DNA of 64,000 bases, from NCBI GenBank assembly GCA_031628995.1, contig JAVLUO010000001.1:124001-188000 (forward strand). Reading direction: 5' to 3'. Shown here in pieces: positions 1 through 10,236 of the stretch. Source of the stretch: Bacillota bacterium LX-D (GTDB lineage Bacteria; Bacillota; DUOV01; Zhaonellaceae). The notes beneath the pieces were generated by a model, which did no database searches, was not told the origin of the DNA, and was given only the letters and a program-made list of their open reading frames with translations. Both the position numbers and the translations under genes were made by a program. The first letter of the stretch is position 1. Each line of letters opens with the position of its first letter.

Positions 1-347
1 ACAAGCTTGCCAACTGCTAAATAATCTAAGAAAAACAGAGGTTCAGCTCCCTGGACCAAAATATCATTAACACACATAGCCACAGCATCTATGCCAATAG
101 TATCGTGCTTGTCCAGCAGAAAAGCAATTCGCAGCTTAGTTCCTACTCCATCGGTACCAGAAACTAAAACAGGTTCTTGATATTGATCTTTATTTAAGGC
201 AAAAAATCCTCCAAAGCTCCCTAAATCCCCCAGGACTTCCTGGCGCCAAGTTTTTTGGACGTGCCTTTTCATTAAACCTACAGCTCGATTGCCTTCTGAA
301 ATATCTACGCCAGCATCTTTATAGGTAATTGGTTTTTGTTCTTCCAT
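1..347 (-). CDS. purM: phosphoribosylformylglycinamidine cyclo-ligase (AIR synthetase), N-terminal part
   Basis: Partial gene: only the first 115 residues are inside the window and the rest lies beyond base 1. The ATG overlaps the purF stop codon (TAATG), so the two genes are translationally coupled. The visible part carries GTDGVGTK (about residues 64-71) and [13 protein letters not shown] (about 85-97), both diagnostic of the PurM ATP-binding fold. PurM closes the imidazole ring of FGAM to give AIR, step five of purine synthesis, in the cytoplasm. It is the fifth gene of the purE-B-C-F-M operon. The fit to the family is clear. Confidence 0.95.
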   Translation of the reverse strand, partial: MEEQKPITYKDAGVDISEGNRAVGLMKRHVQKTWRQEVLGDLGSFGGFFALNKDQYQEPVLVSGTDGVGTKLRIAFLLDKHDTIGIDAVAMCVNDILVQGAEPLFFLDYLAVGKL

Positions 348-1765
348 TAGGCCATCCCTCTTTCCAGGGCATATTTGCCTTCAATATTTTTGGAGATTTC
401 AATTTTGTAGTCACCATTAAAGCAAGCAACACAGAAATTTTCCCTAGCACTCTTGGTAGCTGAAAGCATCCCATCTAAACTCAAATAATGAAGTGTATCT
501 GCTCCAATATATTTCTTAATTTCCTCTAATTCTTTCTGAGCAGCAATAAGCTCAGCCCGCGCTGAAGTATCGATGCCATAGTAGCAGGGATAAATAATAG
601 GTGGTGAACTAATGAGTAAATGTACTTCTTTGGCCCCTGCGTTGCGCATCATTTGAATGATTTTTTTTGAGGTTGTGCCCCGAACTAAGGAATCATCAAC
701 TAAGACAACTCTTTGATCTTTTAACACATGGCCAATTGGATTGAGCTTTAGTCTAACCCCAATATCCCTCATTTTTTGGGAAGGTTGAATAAAAGTCCGT
801 CCAATATAGCGGTTTTTCATCAAACCCTCTTTATAGGGAAGTCCCGATTCCTCTGCATAGCCTACTGCAGCTGCCGTTCCTGAATCAGGAACGGACATGA
901 CTATATCTGCATCCAGTAGTTTTTCCCTAGCTAACTGCTTGCCCATTTCTCGCCGGGCAATATTAACAGCTTCTCCATCAATAACACTATCTGGACGAGC
1001 TAAGTAAACTAACTCAAAAACACATAAGTTGCGATGTGGTGCAGCCATGGTTTTAATGGATTTTAAACCATTTGCATCGATGACAATAATTTCTCCCGGC
1101 TCTACATCACGCATAAATGTAGCACCTACTGTATCTAAAGCGCAAGACTCAGAAGCCAGGCAGTAGGAATCCCCTAATTTTCCGAGGCATAAAGGTCTTA
1201 CCCCATAGGAATCCCGCACTCCAATTAACTTATCTTCAGTCATAACTAGCATGGAATAAGCACCTTTAATATCAATCATACATTTCATTAATGCTTCTTC
1301 AATAGGATTTTGCCCATAACGGGCGATTAAATTAATCATCACCTCTGTATCGGAGGTAGATTGAAAAACGGAACCGGTAGTACCTAAGGAGTATCGTAAA
1401 TCGTTTGCGTTAGTTAAATTGCCGTTATGAGCAAGAGCAACCATTCCTCTTAAATAGCGGAAAGATAATGGTTGAGCATTAACTAAAGAAGGTGCTCCAG
1501 TTGTGGAGTAGCGTACATGACCAATAGCAATATAGCCCTTAAGTTTATTTAAGTTATCTTCATTAAAAACTTCTGCCACTAAACCCATATTTTTATGCAA
1601 ATTAATTAGCTTTCCATCGGATACAGCTATGCCGGCACTTTCTTGTCCACGGTGCTGCAACGCATAAAGCCCATAGTAGGTCAAAGTAGCCACATCTAAT
1701 TTAGGTCCGTAAATACCAAAGACACCACATTCTTCGTGTAGCTTATCATCTAAAAATTGGTTCAT
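347..1765 (-). CDS. purF: amidophosphoribosyltransferase (glutamine PRPP amidotransferase)
   Basis: First committed enzyme of purine synthesis: PRPP plus glutamine gives phosphoribosylamine. A 12-residue propeptide precedes the N-terminal nucleophile Cys13 (ECGVFGI), followed by the Ntn glutaminase domain and then the phosphoribosyltransferase domain with its PRPP loop [13 protein letters not shown] (about 353-365). Cys248, Cys394, Cys445 and Cys448 match the 4Fe-4S ligands of the Bacillus-type enzyme, so this is probably the oxygen-sensitive, cluster-containing form. The length of 472 residues is normal. A GGAGGGGG ribosome site precedes the ATG. Its substrate PRPP is the probable ligand of the riboswitch ahead of the operon. 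Confidence 0.98.
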   Translation of the reverse strand: MNQFLDDKLHEECGVFGIYGPKLDVATLTYYGLYALQHRGQESAGIAVSDGKLINLHKNMGLVAEVFNEDNLNKLKGYIAIGHVRYSTTGAPSLVNAQPLSFRYLRGMVALAHNGNLTNANDLRYSLGTTGSVFQSTSDTEVMINLIARYGQNPIEEALMKCMIDIKGAYSMLVMTEDKLIGVRDSYGVRPLCLGKLGDSYCLASESCALDTVGATFMRDVEPGEIIVIDANGLKSIKTMAAPHRNLCVFELVYLARPDSVIDGEAVNIARREMGKQLAREKLLDADIVMSVPDSGTAAAVGYAEESGLPYKEGLMKNRYIGRTFIQPSQKMRDIGVRLKLNPIGHVLKDQRVVLVDDSLVRGTTSKKIIQMMRNAGAKEVHLLISSPPIIYPCYYGIDTSARAELIAAQKELEEIKKYIGADTLHYLSLDGMLSATKSARENFCVACFNGDYKIEISKNIEGKYALERGMA

Positions 1766-1815
1766 GCCGACACCCCCTCCAATTTTGATCCGTTTGTTCC
1801 ATATTTTACCTCCAA

Positions 1816-2523
1816 TTAGCTTTGCAATCTTCTTAAAACTTCTGCATAGGCTTCTTCAACTCTGCCTAAATCTCTACGGAAACGATCTTTGTCTAGTTTT
1901 TCGTTTGTTTCTGTATCCCAGAAGCGGCAGGTATCCGGTGAAATTTCGTCTGCCAAGATAACTTGTCCTTGATAGCGTCCAAATTCTAATTTAAAGTCAA
2001 TTAGACTTAAATTGCATTGAGTGAGTCTTTCTTTTAAAAAGATATTTACATCCCAAGCCATTTTTTTAATCTGAGCAATTTCTTCTTCTGCGGCTAAATC
2101 TAATGTGGCAATGTGGTAATCATTAATCATTGGATCCCCTAGTTCATCAGATTTATAGCAGAACTCTATAACTGGCTTAATTAAAGGTGTACCTTCTGCC
2201 AAACCTAAACGTTTTGCTAAACTTCCTGCTGCAATGTTGCGTACAATAACTTCCACTTGAATAATCTCTACTGCTTTGACGAGCATTTCCGTATCGCTAA
2301 GCAGTTCTACGAAATGAGTTGTAATTCCTTTTTCTTCTAAATACTTAAAGAAAATAGCGGAAATTTGATTGTTAAAATAGCTTTTGCCTTGAATTGTTCC
2401 TTTCTTTTTACCGTCAAAAGCTGTTGCATCATCTTTATATTCTACCCAATATAAATCAGGGTTGTCTGTCTTAAAAACTTTTTTAGCTTTACCTTCATAT
2501 AGTTGTTCTAATTTGTTAACCAT
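1816..2523 (-). CDS. purC: phosphoribosylaminoimidazole-succinocarboxamide synthase (SAICAR synthetase)
   Basis: Joins aspartate to CAIR with ATP to give SAICAR. At 235 residues it is a compact bacterial PurC. It starts with the typical [10 protein letters not shown] lid motif and contains the signature regions [17 protein letters not shown] and [10 protein letters not shown], both clearly readable. It sits between purB and purF with short gaps (17 and 50 bases), as in many Clostridia. No anomalies seen. Confidence 0.98.
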   Translation of the reverse strand: MVNKLEQLYEGKAKKVFKTDNPDLYWVEYKDDATAFDGKKKGTIQGKSYFNNQISAIFFKYLEEKGITTHFVELLSDTEMLVKAVEIIQVEVIVRNIAAGSLAKRLGLAEGTPLIKPVIEFCYKSDELGDPMINDYHIATLDLAAEEEIAQIKKMAWDVNIFLKERLTQCNLSLIDFKLEFGRYQGQVILADEISPDTCRFWDTETNEKLDKDRFRRDLGRVEEAYAEVLRRLQS

Positions 2524-2540
2524 TGTCTTTACACCTCTTT

Positions 2541-3836
2541 TTAGTTAATGCCAGCCCGTTTAAAAATATAATCAATCTGTTTGAGATGATAATTATAATC
2601 GAACAAATCCTCAATTTCATCCTGTGTCAACTTATTCATAATATCCTGGTCAGCTAAAACCAATTTTTTAAATTCCGTTTTCGTCTGCCAAGCTTGTAAG
2701 GCGTTTCTTTGTACCCATTGGTAAGCATCTTCTCGGAGAATGCCTTTATTGACAAGAGCAAGCATAACTCTTTGAGAAAACACTAAACCTAAGGTTTTTT
2801 CTAAGTTAGACCGCATATCTTCCGGGTAAACTACTAAATTTTCCATAATATTATTAAACTTAGCCAACATGTAATCTAATAGTATTGTAGAATCAGGAAG
2901 AATAATTCTCTCTACTGAAGAATGGGTTATGTCCCTTTCGTGCCAAAGAGCAACGTTTTCTAAGGCTGCTAAAGCATTGCCCCTTAGTACACGTGCCAGC
3001 CCTGCAACTCGTTCGGCAGTAATAGGATTCTTTTTATGAGGCATGGCGGATGAACCTTTTTGTCCTTTGGCAAAAGCTTCTTCAGCCTCATGCAAATCCG
3101 TACGCTGTAAATTGCGAATTTCAGTAGCAAACTTTTCTAAGGAACTGCCGATAACAGCAATTGTAGATAAGTAATAAGCATGGCGGTCTCTCTGGATAAT
3201 TTGGGTAGATACTAAAGCCGGCTTTAAGCCAAGCTTTGCGCAAACATATTCTTCTACTTGGGGATCAATATTGGCAAAAGTTCCTACTGCCCCCGAGATC
3301 TTCCCCACTGCAACCTGTTCTTTAGCCATTTTTAGTCTTTCTAAAGATCTATCTACTTCTGTTACCCAAAGGGCCATCTTTAAACCAAAAGTAATGGGCT
3401 CCGCATGAATACCGTGAGTTCTTCCAATCATTAAAGTATATTGATATTTTTTAGCCAGTTTAATGAGTATTTCTTTTAACTTTACTAGCTTCACCTGTAA
3501 AATATCTGCTGCTGCACACATTTGCATACTCAAACAAGTATCCAGAACATCGGAAGAAGTCATACCCATATGAATGTACTTTGATGCATCGCCAACTTTT
3601 TCAGCTACAGCAGTCAAAAAAGCAATTACATCGTGGCGGGTAACTTCCTCAATTTCAGCAATTCTAAGCAATTCAAAATCTGCTTTCTCTTGAATTTCTT
3701 TTAAAGCTTCCATAGGAATCTTGCCTAACTTGGCCTGGGCTTCACATGCTAAAACCTCAATTTTTAGCCAATTACGAAAACGACTTTCATCGCTCCAAAC
3801 TTGACCCATTTCTGGGAGAGTGTAACGTTCTATCAA
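2541..3836 (-). CDS. purB: adenylosuccinate lyase
   Basis: Acts twice in purine synthesis: it splits SAICAR to AICAR and adenylosuccinate to AMP, releasing fumarate each time. The 431-residue protein has the fumarase/aspartase superfamily signature [12 protein letters not shown] (about 261-272, the mobile catalytic loop) and the RTHGIHAEP region with the catalytic histidine (about 139-147). A TTG start follows the ribosome site AAGGAGGAAGG. Being next to purE and purC fits its role directly after PurC. Confidence 0.98.
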   Translation of the reverse strand: MIERYTLPEMGQVWSDESRFRNWLKIEVLACEAQAKLGKIPMEALKEIQEKADFELLRIAEIEEVTRHDVIAFLTAVAEKVGDASKYIHMGMTSSDVLDTCLSMQMCAAADILQVKLVKLKEILIKLAKKYQYTLMIGRTHGIHAEPITFGLKMALWVTEVDRSLERLKMAKEQVAVGKISGAVGTFANIDPQVEEYVCAKLGLKPALVSTQIIQRDRHAYYLSTIAVIGSSLEKFATEIRNLQRTDLHEAEEAFAKGQKGSSAMPHKKNPITAERVAGLARVLRGNALAALENVALWHERDITHSSVERIILPDSTILLDYMLAKFNNIMENLVVYPEDMRSNLEKTLGLVFSQRVMLALVNKGILREDAYQWVQRNALQAWQTKTEFKKLVLADQDIMNKLTQDEIEDLFDYNYHLKQIDYIFKRAGIN

Positions 3837-3867
3837 GGAACCTTCCTCCTTATGACCTAAGGTCTTT

Positions 3868-4395
3868 TTAGCTATTTTTTTCGGCTAGGTAACCATCAAT
3901 ACCCAGCCGCTGTAATTTTTCCGCCTTTTTTTGTAACTCTGTCGCTAATTCTTGCTTGAATTCGGCTAATTTTTGTCTTATTTCCGGATATTTAACTCCT
4001 AATATTTCAGCAGCAAAAATGCCTGCGTTTTTCGCACTATTAATAGCCATTGTGGCTACGGGTATTCCCTTGGGCATTTGTACAATAGCGTATAATGCAT
4101 CCTGTCCTTGTAAAGCTCCTGAACTTATGGGAACACCAATTACAGGTAAAGTAGTTAAAGCTGCAATTACTCCAGGTAGGTGAGCCGCTGCTCCTGCCCC
4201 GGCAATTAGCACTTCTAAACCTCTACTTGCTGCCTTTTCTGCATATTCTGCAGTGCCATGGGGAGTACGGTGAGCTGAGGAAATAATAACTTCATAGCCA
4301 ATGTCAAACTGAGCTAAAACATCGGCTGCTTCCTTCATTATTTTTAAGTCAGAGTCGCTTCCCATTACTATACCAACTTTTATTTCTTCTGCCAT
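3868..4395 (-). CDS. purE: N5-carboxyaminoimidazole ribonucleotide mutase (class I PurE)
   Basis: Moves the carboxylate of N5-CAIR to give CAIR. Class I hallmarks are present: MGSDSDLKIM (about 11-20), SSAHRTP with the catalytic His (about 40-46) and the glycine/alanine-rich AGAGAAAHLPGV loop. The 175-residue length is slightly more than usual because of a Lys/Glu-rich C-terminal extension. First gene of the operon, behind the riboswitch leader, with AGGAGG before the ATG. No purK is visible here, so N5-CAIR must be made by a PurK encoded elsewhere or supplied another way. Confidence 0.97.
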   Translation of the reverse strand: MAEEIKVGIVMGSDSDLKIMKEAADVLAQFDIGYEVIISSAHRTPHGTAEYAEKAASRGLEVLIAGAGAAAHLPGVIAALTTLPVIGVPISSGALQGQDALYAIVQMPKGIPVATMAINSAKNAGIFAAEILGVKYPEIRQKLAEFKQELATELQKKAEKLQRLGIDGYLAEKNS

Positions 4396-4442
4396 GATAA
4401 TTCCTCCTGAAAATTATATGAAGGTAAAGGTCTTCCAAACTT

Positions 4443-4505
4443 AAAATTAAAGCCCAGACAGTCAGGTTTGCCCAAAAGCTGAAACCTTCCCGTCTGGGCT
4501 TTTAC
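4443..4505 (-). terminator. intrinsic terminator of the purE leader (riboswitch expression platform)
   Basis: On the minus strand AGCCCAGAC pairs with GTCTGGGCT across a long loop, with an inner stem around GGTTT/AAACC, followed by TTAATTTTAA. The 5' arm AGCCCAGACGGG is also the conserved 3' part of the upstream aptamer. Ligand binding should therefore sequester that arm, prevent terminator formation and switch the operon on, as described for PRPP riboswitches. Confidence 0.75.
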
Positions 4506-4577
4506 CCCTCCGGTGTAGCGTGTCAACACGCCTGTACCGCTCGGACACTAACGCCCTAGGTACACTTTCTGCTTACT
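4482..4577 (-). promoter_or_regulatory. ykkC-class riboswitch, probably PRPP type (subtype 2b)
   Basis: The minus strand shows the ykkC hallmarks in order: GTGTACCTAGGG, then GTCCGAGCGG, then a variable hairpin (GGCGTGTTGACACGC), then ACACCGGAGGGG-TAAAAGCCCAGACGGG. The family has guanidine, ppGpp and PRPP subclasses. The first usually precedes exporters or carboxylases, the second branched-chain amino acid genes, the third purine genes. Placement directly before purE argues for PRPP; this is inferred from context. Overlap with a terminator fits an ON switch. Confidence 0.82.
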
Positions 4578-4583
4578 GTCTAA

Positions 4584-4612
4584 AGTTTAGCAGATTGAAA
4601 TCCTTAAAGCAA
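4584..4612 (-). promoter_or_regulatory. sigma-A-like promoter of the pur operon
   Basis: Minus strand TTGCTT, 17-base spacer, TAAACT with an upstream TG (extended -10). It lies just before the riboswitch, so transcription would start at its 5' edge. The match is moderate. Confidence 0.5.
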
Positions 4613-4617
4613 TGTAA

Positions 4618-4660
4618 AATACGAACATTTTTAATAAGATTAAAATTTTTGTTCGTAGTT
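4618..4660 (-). promoter_or_regulatory. PurBox-like inverted repeat upstream of the pur promoter
   Basis: Two inverted CGAAC cores (ACGAACA...TGTTCGT) flanked by A/T stand 24 bases apart, immediately upstream of the -35. The downstream copy read inward is AAATACGAACATT, close to the Bacillus PurR box AWWWCCGAACWWT. The spacing is one to two bases longer than the Bacillus norm. It could instead form a hairpin ending the upstream lipid kinase transcript, but a T-run is poor. Confidence 0.4.
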
Positions 4661-4664
4661 ATTG

Positions 4665-5543
4665 TTAAATTAATATTTCTAAGCGTTTGCTAAGAAAGCG
4701 AATGTTGAAAGGTAAATCTGAGCCCTTTTCTCCATCAATACTGGTAGCAATGCTGCTATCTGCATAAATGTTGCAGATGGAAGTTCTAATAATTGTTACA
4801 TCCTTATCGTTTAAAGCGTCGCTACTTAAAACTTTAAAAAATAAGCTGGCCATTTCCAAGTGATTACAGTTTTTAACCAGTACAATATCCATAATTCCAT
4901 CGGTAAAATCAGCACAGTCAATTAAATTTGAGAACCCGGCAGCATGTTTGCCATTTAAAACAAGGAACAATAAAACTTCTTCCTCCCAGGTTTTTTGCTC
5001 TGTTTCCAGCTTAATATTAAATGATTTGATACTAGTTACCTCGCTTAATGCTTTTAGATAATAGGCAAAAGGGCCTAAATGCTTTTTAAGCTCATTTTGG
5101 GTGTTAAAAGACACATCGGCAAAATTTCCCCCGGCACAGCTGCTTAGGAAATATTGTTTTTCATTAATTAGTCCTACATCAACAGCCATAGTCCTGCCAG
5201 CTAAAATAAGCTCTAAACATAGATTTAAATCCGTAGGTAGACCAAGGCACCTAGCAAAATCATTACATGTTCCTGCAGGTATAAGCCCAATAGGTAAATG
5301 GATATTATTGGATAACAAAATATTGACAACAGAATTAAGGGTGCCATCACCGCCGGAGATAATAATAAAGTCAAATTTCTCCTGTTGTAAAAGTTGGACT
5401 AACAAGAAACTGTCCCGAAAGTTTAAGCGGTAAGGAACAATAAAAATATTTTTTTCTTGGAGCCGCCGGATAATTAAATCTAGCCTATTAACTACTCCCC
5501 TATCTCCAGAAAAAGGATTATAAATCAAAAGAGCCCTTTCCAT
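4665..5543 (-). CDS. diacylglycerol kinase family lipid kinase (YegS/BmrU-like)
   Basis: A 292-residue protein of the DAGK catalytic superfamily. It has an N-terminal nucleotide-binding motif IYNPFSG, the GGDGTLNSVVN motif (about 64-74) and GTCNDFAR (about 91-98). Such enzymes phosphorylate diacylglycerol or related lipids at the inner face of the membrane; the exact substrate cannot be read from sequence. It stands alone between the DUF1858 gene and the pur operon, and its stop is only a few bases from the PurBox-like repeat. Confidence 0.9.
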   Translation of the reverse strand: MERALLIYNPFSGDRGVVNRLDLIIRRLQEKNIFIVPYRLNFRDSFLLVQLLQQEKFDFIIISGGDGTLNSVVNILLSNNIHLPIGLIPAGTCNDFARCLGLPTDLNLCLELILAGRTMAVDVGLINEKQYFLSSCAGGNFADVSFNTQNELKKHLGPFAYYLKALSEVTSIKSFNIKLETEQKTWEEEVLLFLVLNGKHAAGFSNLIDCADFTDGIMDIVLVKNCNHLEMASLFFKVLSSDALNDKDVTIIRTSICNIYADSSIATSIDGEKGSDLPFNIRFLSKRLEILI

Positions 5544-5626
5544 GTTTCTCCTCCGTCAACTATGTTTCTAAACTTTAAAAACATTATGACACAAATTTGA
5601 AAAAAATAAAAACAATTCTGTGCCAG

Positions 5627-5818
5627 CTAATTTTTTTCGTTTAGTTCTTTTAGTAATTTTTCCAGATCTAGCCCGTGAACTTGGGCAGCCTGCTCTAATT
5701 TTTCCATTTGGGCAGAAGGACAGCCTAAACAGCCCATGCCATTGTCAATTAAAATTTGAGCTGCCTTGTCATTGGCTTTTAGTGCTTCGCTAATTAAAGT
5801 ATCCTTTGTGATTTTCAA
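5627..5818 (-). CDS. DUF1858 domain protein
   Basis: A 63-residue protein consisting of one DUF1858 domain: an ITKDTLISEAL start, a helix, then the CLGC pair (Cys30 and Cys33) in GMGCLGCPSAQMEKLEQAA. The family is often found alone or fused to redox and hybrid-cluster proteins, and the two cysteines are thought to act as a redox or metal site. Its role here is unknown. A good ribosome site (GAGGAGG) precedes the ATG. It is separated from the HAD gene by a terminator. Confidence 0.85.
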   Translation of the reverse strand: MKITKDTLISEALKANDKAAQILIDNGMGCLGCPSAQMEKLEQAAQVHGLDLEKLLKELNEKN

Positions 5819-5882
5819 AATTAAATCCTCCTCACATTTTTAGCCATAATAAATATAGTATACCTAGTTAAACAATTCCTAA

Positions 5883-5898
5883 CCATGCCGGGCAAACT
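5883..5898 (-). repeat. short copy of the 5' end of the terminator-associated intron-like repeat
   Basis: Minus strand TAGTTTGCCCGGCATG directly follows the terminator of the HAD gene. The same 15-16 bases begin the two larger elements behind the pnp and rpsO terminators. Only this tip remains here. Confidence 0.45.
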
Positions 5899-5932
5899 AA
5901 AAAAAGTGCAGATTATTGGCCTGCACTTTTTT
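5899..5932 (-). terminator. intrinsic terminator of the guaB-HAD unit
   Basis: Minus strand AAAAAAGTGCAG, loop, CTGCACTTTTTTT: a six-pair GC core extended by A/T pairs and a T7 run. Confidence 0.9.
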
Positions 5933-5944
5933 CTATGTCCTACT

Positions 5945-6658
5945 TTAACTTTTGCTTTCCAATTTAGTAATTAGATCGTACAAATCTTCTAAACTTCCTC
6001 TATAATCAGATTCAACAAGAAGGCCATTTCGATTAATTAAAAATTCATCAACCAAAAAAGTTTTCATTCCTATTTTTTTAGCTACCATATCCTCATCAAT
6101 ATCATTTCCAACCATTAGGCATTTTTCAGGTTCAACATCAATTTGGCGCGTAATTTCTAAAAAATATTCCATATTGGGCTTGCAAGCATGCATTAATTCA
6201 TAACTTGTAATTAAAACAAAGTCGCTCTGGTCTATACCTGCCCAACGCATTCTCTCAACTAAAGCAACTAGAGGAAAGACAGGGTTTGTTGCAACAACTA
6301 ATTTAAATTTTTTACGTGCTAAGGAAATAATATCTTTAACAATAGGTTTAGGTATGATATCGTTCCCTAATATCCAAAAATGTTCATTATAAAATGCGTC
6401 AAAATCCGGTAAAATTTCATCTCGTGCCAAGCCAGTTGATTGGCTAAAAGCGTTAAAAAAAGACTGCTCATTGCTAATATTTAGGTCGACATCTTTTACC
6501 ATAACATCTGTAGCAGCCACTAATTCTTTAATAAACTGCTCAGGTTGCATGTATTTTGTCATCTTGCTGCTTATTAATTTTAAATAGTTGTCAACAAATT
6601 GGTCTGTATTAATAGGCAATAATGTACCATCTAAATCAAAAAGTATGGCCTCTATCAT
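5945..6658 (-). CDS. HAD-superfamily phosphatase
   Basis: A 237-residue HAD hydrolase. Motif I is FDLDGTLLP with nucleophile Asp8 and Asp10; a helical cap of roughly 80 residues follows; motif II lies in VVATNP; motif IV is GNDIDEDM. It resembles YjjG/Gph-like phosphatases, but the substrate is unknown. The start was taken at the ATG with AGGAGTGG just upstream. A longer reading would add 20 residues running into the end of guaB and is less likely. It follows guaB closely and probably shares its transcript. Confidence 0.85.
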   Translation of the reverse strand: MIEAILFDLDGTLLPINTDQFVDNYLKLISSKMTKYMQPEQFIKELVAATDVMVKDVDLNISNEQSFFNAFSQSTGLARDEILPDFDAFYNEHFWILGNDIIPKPIVKDIISLARKKFKLVVATNPVFPLVALVERMRWAGIDQSDFVLITSYELMHACKPNMEYFLEITRQIDVEPEKCLMVGNDIDEDMVAKKIGMKTFLVDEFLINRNGLLVESDYRGSLEDLYDLITKLESKS

Positions 6659-6674
6659 AGAACCACTCCTAAGG

Positions 6675-8177
<1,503 letters not shown>

Positions 8178-8229
8178 CAAAATTTATATCTGGCTATACC
8201 AAAATACTTTGAATGATATTTTATTTAAG

Positions 8230-8252
8230 AAAAAAAGCAGGTTAATCCTGCC
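8230..8252 (-). terminator. intrinsic terminator overlapping the end of the small HTH gene
   Basis: Minus strand GCAGGATTAACCTGC followed by T7. The stop codon of the HTH gene is in the loop, so terminator and coding end overlap. Confidence 0.85.
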
Positions 8253-8466
8253 CAACAATGGAGTGAATACCATATTTTTCAAAATGCTCTCGTAAATTTG
8301 CTATTGTTTGCTCCGATACATTTAATTCTTTAGCTATTTCCATATCCGTACGATTCTTAGCTAAATTTTCAATAAAATTATCAAATTTTATTCCAGCGTC
8401 ATGGGCTTTTTCCTTTAAACTCGGCTCCAAACTCCATGGTACTCTAGAAACATAATCATCATTCAA
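8242..8466 (-). CDS. small helix-turn-helix protein of unknown role
   Basis: A 74-residue protein. The C-terminal half reads as a helix-turn-helix: NRTDMEIAKELNVSEQTIANLREHF, with the pattern of a LuxR/GerE- or sigma-4-like recognition unit. The N-terminal part (VPWSLEPSLKEKA) has no motif I recognise. It stands between cobC and guaB and ends in a strong terminator. It could be a small regulator, but I see no evidence for its target. Base composition is like that of its neighbours. Confidence 0.7.
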   Translation of the reverse strand: MNDDYVSRVPWSLEPSLKEKAHDAGIKFDNFIENLAKNRTDMEIAKELNVSEQTIANLREHFEKYGIHSIVGQD

Positions 8467-8530
8467 TTTTGGTCACTCCCTTATATATTTGAAAATTATT
8501 ATAACCAAAATTGTTTTGTATTATGTTATT

Positions 8531-9139
8531 TTATAGATTTAAATGACAAATATCATTATATAGCTTTAAAATTGCTTTATCGCCATAAAATTGCAGTATA
8601 TTTAAGGCAGTATTCCCTTGGGATAAACTCCAAAAACAATCTAAACTCCAGCCCATAGCTGCACTAATTACTCCTCTAATTGTGCCACCGTGACTAATGA
8701 TAGCAATTCTTTCTTCAGGGTATTTTTGGACTAAATTTAGCAATGCTCTATGTGAACGTTCCTGAAGCTGCTCACAGGACTCCCCGCCAGGAATACAAAC
8801 ATTTCCAGGAGCATTATACCATTTTGTTGCGATATCACCGTAGTCTGCCATTATTTCATCATAACTTAAGCCTTCCCACTGTCCAAAATTTAGCTCTCTA
8901 AATTCAGGTAAAACTGTAACTTCTTTTTGATGAGGCTCTGCAATTATTTTTGCTGTTTCATATGCTCTTGAAAGGTCGCTAGCAAAAAAAGCAGTGATTT
9001 TTTTTGTCTTTAATTTATCTCTTAACATCTGCGCTTGTTTTTGTCCCTCCGGACTCAAAGCTACATCCGTATGGCCTTGATATTTCCCACTCTCATTCCA
9101 TAGAGTCTGGCCATGCCTAATTAATAAGACTTCGGTCAT
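8531..9139 (-). CDS. cobC: histidine phosphatase, probable alpha-ribazole phosphatase CobC
   Basis: A 202-residue phosphoglycerate mutase-like protein with the phosphohistidine motif LIRHGQTLWNESGKYQG (RHG at about 8-10) and the second histidine in ISHGGTIRG. The fold is shared by many phosphatases. Position at the end of the cobalamin operon, after cobD, suggests removal of the 5' phosphate from alpha-ribazole phosphate or adenosylcobalamin phosphate. That role is inferred from context. Confidence 0.85.
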   Translation of the reverse strand: MTEVLLIRHGQTLWNESGKYQGHTDVALSPEGQKQAQMLRDKLKTKKITAFFASDLSRAYETAKIIAEPHQKEVTVLPEFRELNFGQWEGLSYDEIMADYGDIATKWYNAPGNVCIPGGESCEQLQERSHRALLNLVQKYPEERIAIISHGGTIRGVISAAMGWSLDCFWSLSQGNTALNILQFYGDKAILKLYNDICHLNL

Positions 9140-9159
9140 TTTCTCCTCCTATTTATATA

Positions 9160-10236
9160 CTAAAGGATATTATTAAGTTCTATTAAAAGCCTTAAATTTT
9201 CTTCTCTAGTTCGTACAGCTACCCGTATATATTTATCTCCTAAGCCAGGGAATGTTTTACAATTACGTATTAAAACACCTTTTTCTGCCATTCTATTTAC
9301 TAACTCATCTGAGGTAATTTCTCCGGTAATTTGTACAAGAACAAAATTAACTGATGGGCAAAAAGCTTTTAGCCCTTTAATTTCATTAAGTCTAGTAAAA
9401 AGAAAGTCTTTTTCAGTATTTACGTATTCAATAGTTTTAGCTTGGAAGGTGGAATCGTCTATAGCAGCAATGCCAGCTGTCTGGGCAAGTGCATTAACAC
9501 TCCATGGATCTTTTAATTTTATTAACTTCGAAATAATATCTGGACTGCCAAAGCCACATCCTAAACGTAAACCGGGTAAAGCAAAAAACTTTGTTAATGA
9601 ATGTAAAATAAATAATTTATTATTTTGAGCTAGATCATGCCTAACAGAATACTCTTCTTTATCTCCTATAAAATCAATAAAAGATTCATCCACTACTAAA
9701 AAAGTCTGATGTTTCAAACACAAGCTTTGTATTTGGCGCATTTTTTTATAGTTAAGGATTGTACCAGTTGGATTATTTGGATTGCACAGAAAAAACAAAT
9801 CAATTCCTGAAAGTTTTTTATCTAATTCCAGCAAATCTATGTTAAAATTATCTTCACTATGTAAATAATAATACTCAATTTGAGCTTTAATAGTTTCAGC
9901 TCCGCGAACATATTCAGAAAATGACGGCGCTAAGGTTAATATTTTTTGGGGCTTAAGTAAATGACAAATTAAATAAAGCAATTCAACTGCTCCATTGCCC
10001 ACAATAATTTGATTTTGCTCAATTCTAAAATATTTTTCAAGTTTTTGTTTTAATTTTCTAGAATCAGGATCTGGATAATGCATTATTAAATCTAATGAAT
10101 CCTTTATTGTTTCAAAAACCCTTGGTGGGCAACCTAATGGATTAATGTTAGCGCTAAAATCTATAAATTTTTCTACCTTAAATCTACTCTTAGCCCATTC
10201 TAAATTCCCGCCATGTTCTGGAACACTAGCATTCAT
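9160..10236 (-). CDS. cobD: threonine-phosphate decarboxylase CobD
   Basis: PLP enzyme of the class I/II aminotransferase fold that turns L-threonine phosphate into (R)-1-amino-2-propanol phosphate, the linker attached by CbiB. It begins EHGGNLEWAKSRF with IDFSANINPLG, typical of CobD. It carries NPNNPTG, and the PLP lysine lies in HSLTKFFALPGLRLG. The ATG overlaps the pduX stop (ATGA), so it was chosen over a GTG four codons upstream. Paired with the threonine kinase just upstream. Confidence 0.93.
   Translation of the reverse strand: MNASVPEHGGNLEWAKSRFKVEKFIDFSANINPLGCPPRVFETIKDSLDLIMHYPDPDSRKLKQKLEKYFRIEQNQIIVGNGAVELLYLICHLLKPQKILTLAPSFSEYVRGAETIKAQIEYYYLHSEDNFNIDLLELDKKLSGIDLFFLCNPNNPTGTILNYKKMRQIQSLCLKHQTFLVVDESFIDFIGDKEEYSVRHDLAQNNKLFILHSLTKFFALPGLRLGCGFGSPDIISKLIKLKDPWSVNALAQTAGIAAIDDSTFQAKTIEYVNTEKDFLFTRLNEIKGLKAFCPSVNFVLVQITGEITSDELVNRMAEKGVLIRNCKTFPGLGDKYIRVAVRTREENLRLLIELNNIL

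Noticed and set aside
1764-1961. Plus-strand open frames across the window (this one, and many others inside pur, cob, pnp and infB genes)
   Set aside because: All lie opposite well-supported minus-strand genes, have no family motifs or ribosome sites, and show the composition of shadow frames.
4443-4577. Guanine (xpt-type) riboswitch before purE
   Set aside because: The conserved blocks are those of the ykkC class (CTAGGG, GTCCGAG, AAAAGCCC), not of the purine aptamer; no second aptamer is visible upstream.
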